This document shows, piece after piece, positions 24,433 through 32,807 of a stretch of 64,000 bases of DNA (positions within the stretch are counted from its first letter, which is position 1; each line of letters begins with the position of its first letter). Below the pieces are notes generated by a model, which ran no database searches, was not told the origin of the DNA, and was given only the letters and a program-made list of their open reading frames with translations. Made by a program: the position numbers and the translations under genes. The DNA lies in contig JAMLHL010000020.1 in NCBI GenBank assembly GCA_023957125.1, positions 24,662 through 88,661 of the forward strand. Direction: 5' to 3'. Origin of the DNA: Chitinophagaceae bacterium. Lineage in GTDB: Bacteria; Bacteroidota; Bacteroidia; Chitinophagales; Chitinophagaceae.

Positions 24433-25491
24433 TTACTGGTACTGGATGTACATGGGGCGAGGTTTCAACTGCAGTACCTCCTCCGGCGTCATGGTACGGC
24501 TGTTGGCTTCCCGGAAATCATTTTTATAGAAGATTTTGAAGCCGGTAAACTGCACAGGTTCCCGGTAGATGAAGTGTTTGTAGGTATTGATCTTCCTGGC
24601 CTGGTGCCCCCAGCCATCCATATCCATAACGATCTGCACTTCAGGGCGGGTTTTGATCTGTTTGTAATTGGTTACCATAGCCTGGGTAAAACGATGCACC
24701 ACCAATATTTTAGGTGGAAGATTGTGCTTTTTAACGAGGTCTGCCAGGTAACCCGTAACATAGTTGATGTCATCCGCGTTAAAGGAGCCGATAACCGTGC
24801 CCGGCCGGTGGCCGCCTTTCATTGAAAATTCGGGGTCTATTCCCAAATGCACGTTGGGCATCATTAAATATTTCTCAAGCAGGGGGATCTCCACCTGCAC
24901 GGTGCTCAATCCTACCTGCACATCCACGAAAGTAATGGCGTCAATTTGTTTTGCCATATTCAACACCGAATCAATCTGGTGAAAAGGCATCCGTAACTTG
25001 TATTTCCCGTCTTTTCCGGGGCTTCCCTGGGCGGTTACCGCAATATAATGCAAAGCCGGCAGTACCTCAGTAGCGCTATCCGCCTTCTCCCAGTTTTTTA
25101 CTTCCTGCTTTAATTTAGCCAGCATCTGGGCAGGGGGTAATTCCCCTAAAATACCCATTTGTCTGGAATACAGGTTCCCATAAAAAGATACGATTCTTTT
25201 AAACGGCAGGATCGCTCCGGGAAGCGGGTAAGGCGCTTTCACCGGCCATAAGCCGGAAGTATCCCCGTTTACCATCTGCTGAATTTTCTGATCGTATAAA
25301 ACCGTATCCAGCACCGCCGGAGCCGGGGTTTCGGGAACCAAACCATCCTGAACAGCGGCGTTGGCGCTGTCTTTTTTGGCAGGATCCGATTCAGAAAAAG
25401 TTTGTCCGCAACTAACAGTCAGCAGCAGGCAACAACAGCACACTACCAACGACGATGCTCTCCGGAGGCGATGCCAAATGGTATCGTTCAT
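24433..25491 (-). CDS. Lipoprotein of unknown function, possible TIM-barrel fold
   Basis: The 352-residue product from 25491 begins MNDTIWHRLRRASS and has a lipobox LTVSC preceded by four Cys in a row. After an acidic, Ala/Pro-rich linker (~40-60) a globular domain follows, with alternating beta-alpha segments and conserved-looking acid residues (AITFVDVQVG, HLGIDPEFSMKGG, KILVVHRFTQAM, VQIVMDMDGWG, FTGFKIFYKND). The order suggests a beta/alpha barrel, perhaps a hydrolase, but I do not recognise the family. The frame extends to 25602; the signal peptide makes 25491 the best start. It lies 164 bases after leuB with no strong terminator between. Confidence 0.7.
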   Translation of the reverse strand: MNDTIWHRLRRASSLVVCCCCLLLTVSCGQTFSESDPAKKDSANAAVQDGLVPETPAPAVLDTVLYDQKIQQMVNGDTSGLWPVKAPYPLPGAILPFKRIVSFYGNLYSRQMGILGELPPAQMLAKLKQEVKNWEKADSATEVLPALHYIAVTAQGSPGKDGKYKLRMPFHQIDSVLNMAKQIDAITFVDVQVGLSTVQVEIPLLEKYLMMPNVHLGIDPEFSMKGGHRPGTVIGSFNADDINYVTGYLADLVKKHNLPPKILVVHRFTQAMVTNYKQIKTRPEVQIVMDMDGWGHQARKINTYKHFIYREPVQFTGFKIFYKNDFREANSRTMTPEEVLQLKPRPMYIQYQ

Positions 25492-25655
25492 TACAACGCC
25501 GGCAATGTTCTCCTTCCTCATTTTTTCCGCAGCAGGGATCATGATCTTTATTGTATTTAAGTCTGAAAATGGAAAAAGCAAAATAACGTGGTATTCCTGC
25601 AAAAACGTGATAATCAGTCAAATATTATAAACAATTTGGCAATCTTTTTTTCGTG

Positions 25656-26729
25656 CTACTCCAGGAATTTCAATACCTGTTCGCCCATTGCATCGGTATT
25701 AAGCACTTTACCGGAAGGTGTATGCGTATCGGCAATATCCCCCGTACGGAAACCGGCCTTCAATACTTTATCCACCGCGCCGATCACCTTCTCTGATTCT
25801 GCTTTCATCCCAAAGGAAATATCCAGCAACAGGGCTGCCGACAGGATGGAGGCCAGTGGATTGGCAATGCCTTTCCCGGTAATATCATGGGCGGAACCGT
25901 GTATCGGTTCATATACCCCGGTGCCATCTCCTACGGAAGCTGAGGCCAGCATCCCCATAGACCCCGCTATCTGGGAGGCCTCATCGGTGAGGATATCCCC
26001 AAATAAATTAGCGGTAACCACCACGTCAAAGCGGCGGGGGTCTTTAATTAACAACATAGCCGTGGCATCCACAAACTGGTGTTCCACTTCAACATCCGGG
26101 TATTCGGGGGCAATTTTCTGAACGACTTCTCTCCATAAACGGGAAGTTTCGAGAACATTTGCCTTATCCACCGAACATAATTTTTTTCTCCTGGTTCTGG
26201 CCGCTTCAAATGCTTTCCGGGCAATACGCTCCACTTCGTACCGGCTGTATTCCGCCAGATCATAGGCCGTATCCCCATTATTTTTCCTTCCTTTTTCACC
26301 AAAATATATATCGCCGGTCAACTCTCTGAAAAACATAATATCGGCGCCTTTTAATATTTCAGGTTTAATGCTGGAAGCTCCCAATAGTTCATCAAACAAT
26401 TTGATCGGGCGGATATTGGCATATAACCCCAACTCCTTCCTCATCTTCAACAGGCCCTGTTCGGGTCTTACCTTAGCCGAGGGATCATTATCGTACCTGG
26501 GATGTCCCACTGCCCCAAACAGCACGGCATCCGATGCCTTCATCTTCTGCAGGGATTCGTCCGGAAGCGGGTTCCCCGTAGCTTCAATAGCCACATGACC
26601 AATCAGGGCTTCATCGTAAACAAACTCATGACCGAATTTTCCGGCAATCCGGTCCAATACTTTTTTCCCGACTGCGGTTACTTCCTGCCCAATCCCGTCC
26701 CCGGGGACAATCAAAATGTTTTTTTTCAT
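25656..26729 (-). CDS. leuB: 3-isopropylmalate dehydrogenase
   Basis: LeuB oxidises and decarboxylates 3-isopropylmalate with NAD in leucine synthesis. The 357-residue protein shows ILIVPGDGIGQEV at the N terminus, LGLYANIRPIK, FRELTGDIYFGEKG, VDKANVLETSRLWREVV, VVTANLFGDILTDEASQIAGS and PIHGSAHDITGKGIANPLA. The last two bind metal and adenine. It follows the leuA-like gene after a 186-base gap that holds a small open frame. Confidence 0.96.
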   Translation of the reverse strand: MKKNILIVPGDGIGQEVTAVGKKVLDRIAGKFGHEFVYDEALIGHVAIEATGNPLPDESLQKMKASDAVLFGAVGHPRYDNDPSAKVRPEQGLLKMRKELGLYANIRPIKLFDELLGASSIKPEILKGADIMFFRELTGDIYFGEKGRKNNGDTAYDLAEYSRYEVERIARKAFEAARTRRKKLCSVDKANVLETSRLWREVVQKIAPEYPDVEVEHQFVDATAMLLIKDPRRFDVVVTANLFGDILTDEASQIAGSMGMLASASVGDGTGVYEPIHGSAHDITGKGIANPLASILSAALLLDISFGMKAESEKVIGAVDKVLKAGFRTGDIADTHTPSGKVLNTDAMGEQVLKFLE

Positions 26730-26769
26730 CTAAAAATGTAATTTATTGTTGTTATGTTGGTATTGCATA

Positions 26770-26916
26770 TTAATAAACCCGCTTCACCTGTCTTTGGGTA
26801 AACCCTATTCCCACTGTCACCCGGTGTACTGTTCCCGAATAATGTATAAAATTATTTTTTAAAGGCGTTCCAATATAGTCATAACCTATCCGGATGGAAG
26901 AAACGGTAGAAGTCAT
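26770..26916 (-). CDS. Small open frame (48 codons) overlapping the leuA-like stop as TAATG
   Basis: The ATG at 26916-26914 shares its A with the TAA of the leuA-like gene. The translation contains alternating polar and hydrophobic stretches (SIRIGYDYIGTP, TVHRVTVGIGFTQ) that look like the last strands of an outer-membrane beta barrel rather than random sequence. There is no signal peptide, so it cannot be exported as such. It may be a translationally coupled small protein, a remnant of a lost gene, or chance. I do not recognise it. Confidence 0.35.
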   Translation of the reverse strand: MTSTVSSIRIGYDYIGTPLKNNFIHYSGTVHRVTVGIGFTQRQVKRVY

Positions 26917-28436
26917 TATATTGTATTCAACATCTTCTGTGTGGCCTTGATAGCCGACACCGTTTGATCGCTGTCCAGCCCCCGGGTCTTGAATTCTTTG
27001 TTGTTATACCGCCAGGTGATCACCGTTTCACACAGGGCATCACTCCGTCCTCCGGGAGGAATACGAACCGCATAGTCGGTCAGCAAGGGCAATTCTGATT
27101 TCCGTTTCCTATATACTTTTTTTAAGGCATTCATGAAAGCATCATACTGACCATCGCCCAAAGCGTGTTCTTCATAAGGCTCGCCATCCACTACCATCCG
27201 GATGGTTACCGAAGGATGCATGCTTTTGGAGTGCGTCAGCACATAGTCTTCAATCTTCACTTTATCTTCCTGGGTATTATCGAGGATATCTGAAATGATA
27301 TAAGGCAGGTCGGCAAGTGTTACCACCTCTTTCCGGTCGCCCAGTTCAATGATCCGCTGCGTAACCTTTTTTAAATCCTCATCCGATAATTGTATGCCCA
27401 ACTGTTGCAGATTGTTTTCAATATTAGCCTTACCGCTGGTTTTTCCAAGTGCGTATTTTCGCTGTCTGCCAAAGCGTTCAGGCATCAGGTCGCTGAAATA
27501 CAATTTGTTCTTTTTGTCGCCATCGGCGTGTATCCCCGCCGTTTGTGTAAACACATTTTCCCCCACCACCGGATTGTTCGCCGCCACCCGGAAGCCTGAA
27601 AACGCTTCCACCAGTTTGCTCACCTTATACAGGGATTTTTCCACTACCGTGGTTTTTACTCCCGGCATGAAATCGTTCAAGGCGGCAATAACGCTTGCCA
27701 GCGGTGCATTACCCGCTCTTTCGCCCATTCCATTCACCGTAAGATGTACGCCACAGGCGCCGGCTCTAACCGCCTCCAATACGTTGGCCGTTCCGAAATC
27801 GTAATCATTGTGACCATGGAAATCAAAATGCAGACCGGGGTAACGTTGGGTAATGTCAGAAACAAATGCAAATACCTCTGCCGGGGCTAATATTCCCAAC
27901 GTATCGGGAAGCATGATCCTTTTCACCGGCTGCGTGGCAAGAAAGTCTATATATTGAAACACATAATCCCCGGAATGCCGCATCCCGTTACTCCAGTCTT
28001 CTAAATACACGTTTACTTCTATTTTCTTCTTTTTAGCCAGGGCGATCACTTTGGCTATATCGGCAAAATGCTGTTCCGGCTTCTTTTTCAACTGGTGTGT
28101 GAGGTGATTCAGGGACCCTTTGGTCAATAAGTTCATCACCCTGGCGCCGGCTTTTTGCATCCATTCTACCGACACCTTACCATCTACAAAAGTCAGCACC
28201 TCTACCCGGTTCAATAATCCATTCGACTTAGCCCAGCGGGTGATCTTTTTTACAGCCTCAAATTCGCCTTCCGACACCCGGGCGGAAGCGATCTCAATAC
28301 GGTCCACCCTTACTTCGGTAAGCAACAGTTGTGCGATGGTGAGCTTTTCAGATGCGGAAAAAGAAACCCCGCTGGTTTGTTCTCCATCGCGAAGCGTAGT
28401 ATCCAGTATCTCAATATGACGTTGTGCTGATGGCAT
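26916..28436 (-). CDS. 2-isopropylmalate synthase/citramalate synthase family enzyme
   Basis: The protein has 506 residues with the LeuA/CimA catalytic blocks: EILDTTLRDGEQTSGVSF (1-20 region), RIEIASARVSEGE, the metal ligands in HFDFHGHNDYDFGTAN, LTVNGMGERAGNAPL, and TQTAGIHADGD. A C-terminal alpha-isopropylmalate synthase regulatory (LeuA dimer) domain follows from ~385. It belongs to the Bacteroidota subtype encoded between leuD and leuB. Whether the substrate is 2-ketoisovalerate (leucine) or pyruvate (citramalate, isoleucine) cannot be settled by eye, so I give no gene symbol. It starts 14 bases after leuD. Confidence 0.88.
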   Translation of the reverse strand: MPSAQRHIEILDTTLRDGEQTSGVSFSASEKLTIAQLLLTEVRVDRIEIASARVSEGEFEAVKKITRWAKSNGLLNRVEVLTFVDGKVSVEWMQKAGARVMNLLTKGSLNHLTHQLKKKPEQHFADIAKVIALAKKKKIEVNVYLEDWSNGMRHSGDYVFQYIDFLATQPVKRIMLPDTLGILAPAEVFAFVSDITQRYPGLHFDFHGHNDYDFGTANVLEAVRAGACGVHLTVNGMGERAGNAPLASVIAALNDFMPGVKTTVVEKSLYKVSKLVEAFSGFRVAANNPVVGENVFTQTAGIHADGDKKNKLYFSDLMPERFGRQRKYALGKTSGKANIENNLQQLGIQLSDEDLKKVTQRIIELGDRKEVVTLADLPYIISDILDNTQEDKVKIEDYVLTHSKSMHPSVTIRMVVDGEPYEEHALGDGQYDAFMNALKKVYRKRKSELPLLTDYAVRIPPGGRSDALCETVITWRYNNKEFKTRGLDSDQTVSAIKATQKMLNTI

Positions 28437-28450
28437 CCTTCAATAATTTT

Positions 28451-29047
28451 CTAATACAAACTTTTTGCTGCAAACGAGGCAATCTCATCTTTCATGGACT
28501 GTAAATAATCAATATCGTCATACCCGTTGACCAGGTTGTTTTTCTTGTATCCATTAATAGGAAAAGTTTCGGATTCGCCGGTGGAAAGAATGGTAATGGT
28601 TTGCTGCGGGAGATTGATCTCAAATTCGTTCCGGGGATCCGCCTCGATGGCTTTAAATATCTTATCCAAAAAAGCCTCGCTCACCTGTACCGGGAGGATG
28701 CCTACATTGATTGCGTTGTTCCTGAAAATATCGGCAAAAAAGCTGGACACCACGCAACGAAAACCATAATCGTAAATCGCCCAGGCCGCGTGTTCCCGGC
28801 TGCTGCCGCTGCCGAAATTCCTGCCTCCCACCAGTATTCTGCCGGAATAAAGGGGATTATTCAGGACAAAATCCGCTTTGGGCGTATTATCACTGTTGTA
28901 TCGCCAGTCGCGAAACAAATTATCGCCAAAGCCTTTTCTTTGGGTCGCTTTTAAAAAACGGGCGGGAATGATCTGATCCGTATCCACATTTTCTATGGGC
29001 ATCGGAACGGCGGTACTCCTGAGCAGGGTGAACTTGTCGTAAGCCAT
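28451..29047 (-). CDS. leuD: 3-isopropylmalate dehydratase small subunit
   Basis: LeuD is the small subunit of isopropylmalate isomerase and needs LeuC, the iron-sulfur large subunit. The 198-residue protein has the swivel-domain motifs VDTDQIIPARFLK, ILVGGRNFGSGSSREHAAWAI, SSFFADIFRNNAINVGILPV. Length is normal. leuC, which usually precedes leuD, is missing: upstream is a repeat block and then a transketolase subunit gene. Confidence 0.95.
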   Translation of the reverse strand: MAYDKFTLLRSTAVPMPIENVDTDQIIPARFLKATQRKGFGDNLFRDWRYNSDNTPKADFVLNNPLYSGRILVGGRNFGSGSSREHAAWAIYDYGFRCVVSSFFADIFRNNAINVGILPVQVSEAFLDKIFKAIEADPRNEFEINLPQQTITILSTGESETFPINGYKKNNLVNGYDDIDYLQSMKDEIASFAAKSLY

Positions 29048-29181
29048 TGGGGAAGTTTATAGTTTATAGTATGGAAGTTTCGGGTTTCGGGTTTCGGGTT
29101 TTGGGTTTTGAGTTTTGGGTTGGCCTGATGGAATACAACAGGCTATATCCAACGTCACTAACGGATGCCATCATGCGCAGG
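29048..29181. repeat. Repeat-filled junction between leuD and the transketolase subunit gene
   Basis: From about 29054 the plus strand reads AGTTTATAGTTTATAG, then three rounds of TTTCGGG and TTTTGGGTTTTGAG-like words to about 29121, then a short unique stretch. It matches the GT-rich repeat class seen at 8578, 14350, 52540 and 63028. There is no promoter I can identify for leuD. Confidence 0.7.
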
Positions 29182-30015
29182 TTAGTAATCTCCCAGCGTT
29201 TCGGGCAATTGCTCCAGCGCTTTTTTCAACTGCTCGTCATTGGGAGCTATCCCGTGCCACTCGTGATGTCCTTCCATAAAATCCACGCCTTTTCCCATGA
29301 TAGTTCGCATCATTATAGCCACAGGTTTTTCCTTACCGCAAAGCGTTTTTGCCTGGTTTAAAACAGCGATCAGCGCGTCTATATCATTCCCATCCACCGG
29401 TAAGGTAGTCCAGCCAAAAGCTTCAAACTTATGACCGATATCTCCCAGGTCCATTACTTTCCGGGTAGGCCCGTCAATTTGCTGACCGTTCCAGTCTATG
29501 GTCGCGATCAGGTTGTCCACCTTATTATGAGCTGCAAACATAATGGCCTCCCAGTTTTGCCCCTCGTCCAGTTCACCATCTCCCTGCAGGGAAAACACCA
29601 ACGTGTCATCATTATTCAGCTTTTTTGCCAGCGCCGCACCAACAGCCACGCTTAATCCCTGTCCCAGCGAGCCAGAAGCAACCCGTATCCCGGGCAGATG
29701 CTCGTGGGTTGCCGGATGACCCTGGAGCCTGGAATTCAATTGCCGGAAAGTAGCCAGCTCTTTTACCGGGAAGTAGCCCGCACGGGCCAAGGTAGCATAA
29801 AATACCGGTGAAATATGTCCATTGGACAGGAAAAACAGGTCTTCTCCCTTACCATCCATATTAAAAGCCGGATCATGACGCATCACCTCAAAATAAAGTG
29901 CGGTAAAAAAATCAGCGCACCCGAGCGAACCGCCGGGATGCCCGCTCTGACATGCATGCACCATCCTGACGATGTCTCTTCTGATCTGCGTTGCTGTCTT
30001 TTTTAACTCTGGCAT
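29182..30015 (-). CDS. Transketolase, N-terminal (thiamine-diphosphate binding) subunit
   Basis: The 277-residue protein corresponds to the first half of transketolase: VHACQSGHPGGSLGCADFF, LSNGHISPVFYA, GSLGQGLSVAVGAAL, and the ThDP motif SLQGDGELDEGQNWEA near 143-158, with TIDWNGQQIDGPT. In split transketolases a separate ~310-residue C-terminal subunit is needed and is normally encoded immediately downstream. Here leuD comes next after 134 bases, so the partner is elsewhere or lost. A TAGCTTTG promoter element precedes the gene. Confidence 0.93.
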   Translation of the reverse strand: MPELKKTATQIRRDIVRMVHACQSGHPGGSLGCADFFTALYFEVMRHDPAFNMDGKGEDLFFLSNGHISPVFYATLARAGYFPVKELATFRQLNSRLQGHPATHEHLPGIRVASGSLGQGLSVAVGAALAKKLNNDDTLVFSLQGDGELDEGQNWEAIMFAAHNKVDNLIATIDWNGQQIDGPTRKVMDLGDIGHKFEAFGWTTLPVDGNDIDALIAVLNQAKTLCGKEKPVAIMMRTIMGKGVDFMEGHHEWHGIAPNDEQLKKALEQLPETLGDY

Positions 30016-30038
30016 AATTTTTCGTTTTAAATTGGCGC

Positions 30039-30046
30039 CAAAGCTA
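30039..30046 (-). promoter_or_regulatory. -7 element for the transketolase subunit gene
   Basis: TAGCTTTG on the minus strand, 23 bases before the start codon at 30015. Confidence 0.55.
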
Positions 30047-30208
30047 TATTAAACTGCCGAATTGGACGGCAAGGAATCGTGTTTAAAAAAAATATAGTCG
30101 GAATCAACCATACTATCTCACGATACCAACCGTTTTATATTATTAATACGTATAATTTATTGTGAAGTATTGATTCAATTAGAATTTATGCGTTCAAAAT
30201 AATTGTCA

Positions 30209-30216
30209 TATTTTCG
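30209..30216 (+). promoter_or_regulatory. Probable -7 element for the WecA-like gene
   Basis: TATTTTCG (one mismatch to TAnnTTTG), 20 bases before the ATG at 30237. Confidence 0.35.
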
Positions 30217-30236
30217 CACCCTTAAAAGCGAACCGG

Positions 30237-31373
30237 ATGGAGATCATATTGATGGCAATGACATTAGCTTTTGTAATTACTTTTACTGCTATACCTGTAA
30301 TCATTAACGTTTCCCAGATAAAAAAACTTTATGATCTGCCTAACGCGAGGAAAATCCATGCCCGGCCCATTCCATCGCTTGGCGGACTGGGTATATTCGC
30401 GGGCTTTATCATTGCCTGCCTTATGACCATTCCATTTAAAAATGCGCCTAATTTTCAATATTTTTTTGCCGCTGCGCTGGTTATCTTCTTCTTAGGGTTA
30501 AAAGACGATATCCTGATCCTGACTCCCATGAAAAAGATCATCGGACAGATCATTGCGGCTTTCATCGTTATATACAAAGGCGGCATTGTGATCGGCAGCA
30601 TGCACGGATTTCTTGGCGTAAATGAAATGCCCGGGATGATCGGGATGATCCTAACCTACCTGACGATTGTGGTGATCATCAACTCCTTCAACCTCATAGA
30701 TGGTGTTGACGGACTTGCAGGGGGATTGGGTATTTTCACCACTTTGGCTTTTGGTATTTATTTTTACCTCGTGGGGCAGGTTAATTATGCCACGCTTGGC
30801 TTGGCTATGAGCGGCAGCCTGATGGCATTTTTAATTTTCAACCGTTCTCCCGCCCGTATCTTCATGGGCGATACGGGGTCGCTACTGATCGGCCTGGTCA
30901 ATGCCATCCTGGCGATCCGTTTTATTAACATAGCCGACGCGCCGGGAACCGCCATACCATTCAATGCACCGCCGGCAATAGCGATCTCTTTGCTCATCAT
31001 CCCGTTGTTTGATACGCTGCGGGTTTTCGCCATCCGTATTTTTAACCGCCGGTCGCCTTTCAGTCCCGACAGAAATCATATTCATCACATCCTGCTGGAC
31101 CGGGGAATGAGCCACTCCACGGTATGCCTCACATTAATCGCTGCGAATATTTTTTTTGTAGCGGCAACTTATTTCCTGAGCCCACTCAATATCAACCTCA
31201 TCATCCCCATATTGCTGGGCGTTGCATTCGGCGGCTTTGCACTGGTATATTTCAGTAAGCCACAGATCAGGGTGGTGGTAAACAAAGATGCCAAAGACAT
31301 TTTACATATCTCTTCCAACGGTTCCCAAATTATGCCTTTAACCACCTCTCCCAAAGCGGTAGAACAGAACTAA
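30237..31373 (+). CDS. Polyprenyl-phosphate sugar-1-phosphate transferase (MraY/WecA family)
   Basis: The 378-residue protein has about 10-11 membrane segments and the family motifs: KIHARPIPSLGGLGIF, FLGLKDDILILTP, INSFNLIDGVDGLAGGLG, ARIFMGDTGSLLIG, and the cytoplasmic HIHHILLDRGMSHS (the HIHH motif marks WecA/WbpL-type enzymes, not MraY). Such enzymes start O-antigen, capsule or other glycan synthesis by loading a sugar phosphate onto undecaprenyl phosphate. Sugar specificity is not readable. It is upstream of frr with 70 bases between. Confidence 0.9.
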   Translation: MEIILMAMTLAFVITFTAIPVIINVSQIKKLYDLPNARKIHARPIPSLGGLGIFAGFIIACLMTIPFKNAPNFQYFFAAALVIFFLGLKDDILILTPMKKIIGQIIAAFIVIYKGGIVIGSMHGFLGVNEMPGMIGMILTYLTIVVIINSFNLIDGVDGLAGGLGIFTTLAFGIYFYLVGQVNYATLGLAMSGSLMAFLIFNRSPARIFMGDTGSLLIGLVNAILAIRFINIADAPGTAIPFNAPPAIAISLLIIPLFDTLRVFAIRIFNRRSPFSPDRNHIHHILLDRGMSHSTVCLTLIAANIFFVAATYFLSPLNINLIIPILLGVAFGGFALVYFSKPQIRVVVNKDAKDILHISSNGSQIMPLTTSPKAVEQN

Positions 31374-31412
31374 CATATTATTTTATTATTTATTTTTTTT
31401 AGCTTCATTCGT

Positions 31413-31420
31413 TAGCTTTG
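31413..31420 (+). promoter_or_regulatory. -7 element for frr
   Basis: TAGCTTTG, 23 bases before the ATG at 31444. Confidence 0.55.
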
Positions 31421-31443
31421 CAGCGCACCCAACGTTTTAATTT

Positions 31444-32007
31444 ATGTCGGAAGATGTATCATTGGTTTTAGAACTTGCCGAAGATGGAATGAAAAAGGCC
31501 ATCGGGCATCTGGAGTCCGAACTCCTTAAAATAAGGGCCGGAAGAGCCACTCCTCAAATGCTTGACGGGCTGGTAGTGGATTATTATGGAACGCCCACTC
31601 CTATCAACCAGGTAGGCAATATTTCGGTGGCTGATGCCAGAACCATCACCATCCAACCCTGGGAAAAAAACATGCTTCAGCCAATTGAACGTTGTATCAT
31701 TGCCGCTAATATAGGTATCAACCCACAAAATGACGGCGCCATCATACGATTGTTTTTGCCACCCTTAACTGAGGAAAGACGGAGGGAGCTGGTGAAAAGA
31801 GTGAACGCCGAAGGAGAACAATCCAGGGTGGCCGTTCGCAGCATCCGCCGGGATGCTATAGAAGACATTAAAAAACTGCAGAAAAGCGGTTTAAGTGAGG
31901 ATGAAGGCAAGGATGCGGAAAAAGAAATCCAGCAGTTAACCACTAAATATATCGCTGCTGTTGATGCCGCCCTGGCCTCAAGGGAAAAAGAGATCATGGC
32001 TGTATAA
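31444..32007 (+). CDS. frr: Ribosome recycling factor
   Basis: RRF splits post-termination ribosomes together with EF-G. The 187-residue protein is the normal size: KAIGHLESELLKIRAGRATPQML, YGTPTPINQVGNISVADART, QPWEKNMLQPIERCI, GINPQNDGAIIRLFLPPLTEERRREL in successive blocks, and a helical C terminus. No pyrH precedes it; its own promoter is visible. Confidence 0.96.
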   Translation: MSEDVSLVLELAEDGMKKAIGHLESELLKIRAGRATPQMLDGLVVDYYGTPTPINQVGNISVADARTITIQPWEKNMLQPIERCIIAANIGINPQNDGAIIRLFLPPLTEERRRELVKRVNAEGEQSRVAVRSIRRDAIEDIKKLQKSGLSEDEGKDAEKEIQQLTTKYIAAVDAALASREKEIMAV

Positions 32008-32312
32008 CCAGTTCCGGGGAGGGTCCGTCTCCCAGAAGCACTTTTCACTTCCGGTGTATTATTTGTGAATAACTCCCCCTTGCGGTTAGTGGTGTTATCG
32101 TTTTTTCTAAGATATATTTGAACCGGTACCGAAAATAGGGCCCACCCGAAAATACCGTAGGGGCCATGCTGATAAAAACAATTTAATTTTTAATGGGGGG
32201 GTATCATCAAAATACAACCTTTTTATTCACAGGCACGACCATTAATTGTTATTGAAATGGAAAAATTTCAAATGCTGTAAAACACTTTTTATAATCAAAA
32301 AAAATCAATGCT
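32008..32312. other. Intergenic region frr-mscL, no gene seen
   Basis: The stretch is 305 bases. A CGAAAATA word is repeated either side of a GGGCCC, and a C-rich/G-rich segment near 32020-32080 may pair, but there is no convincing terminator or promoter. Short open frames on the minus strand (up to 40 codons) look like chance. Confidence 0.5.
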
Positions 32313-32684
32313 ATGGGCTTAATTAAAGAATTCAAAGAATTTGCTTTCAAGGGCAACGTTGTTGATCTGGCTGTTGCCGTGATCATCGGAGGCGCCTTTG
32401 GAACTATTGTCTCATCTCTGGTGGATGATGTAATTACCCCCTTGTTGCTTACCCCCGCCTTACAGGCCGCAAATGCGGAAAACCTCGACCAACTGATGTG
32501 GGGCGCGGTAAAATATGGTTCTTTCCTGTCGGCGGTTATTAAGTTCCTGATCATTGCATTTATTCTTTTCCTGATCATCAAGGGTGTAAAAAGTTTTGAG
32601 AAAAAAGAAACGCCCCCGCCTCCTGCCGGTCCTTCATCCACCGATCAATTGTTGATGGAAATCAGGGATGCATTAAAAAAATAA
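32313..32684 (+). CDS. mscL: Large-conductance mechanosensitive channel
   Basis: MscL is an inner-membrane pentamer that opens under osmotic down-shock. The 123-residue protein has GLIKEFKEFAFKGNVVDLAV then IIGGAFGTIVSSLVDDVITP (TM1 pore helix), a short periplasmic loop, TM2 (FLSAVIKFLIIAFILFLII), and the cytoplasmic bundle with KKETPPPPAGPSSTDQLLMEIRD. All landmarks are in place. Confidence 0.97.
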   Translation: MGLIKEFKEFAFKGNVVDLAVAVIIGGAFGTIVSSLVDDVITPLLLTPALQAANAENLDQLMWGAVKYGSFLSAVIKFLIIAFILFLIIKGVKSFEKKETPPPPAGPSSTDQLLMEIRDALKK

Positions 32685-32781
32685 TTTTTTGTCATCCTTT
32701 TGATCACATTTTATTACAATACCCGGAACTCACAGCATGTGTCCGGGTATTGATCTATTTATCTGTGCCAATCATTTTTAA

Positions 32782-32789
32782 TAATTTTG
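32782..32789 (+). promoter_or_regulatory. -7 element for the DUF3078-scpA unit
   Basis: TAATTTTG, 18 bases before the ATG at 32808. Confidence 0.5.
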
Positions 32790-32807
32790 CGAAAAATTTT
32801 AAAACCC

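Noticed and set aside
32008..32312. 40-codon minus-strand frame between frr and mscL
   Set aside because: No signal peptide, motif or regulatory signal; consistent with chance in a gap.
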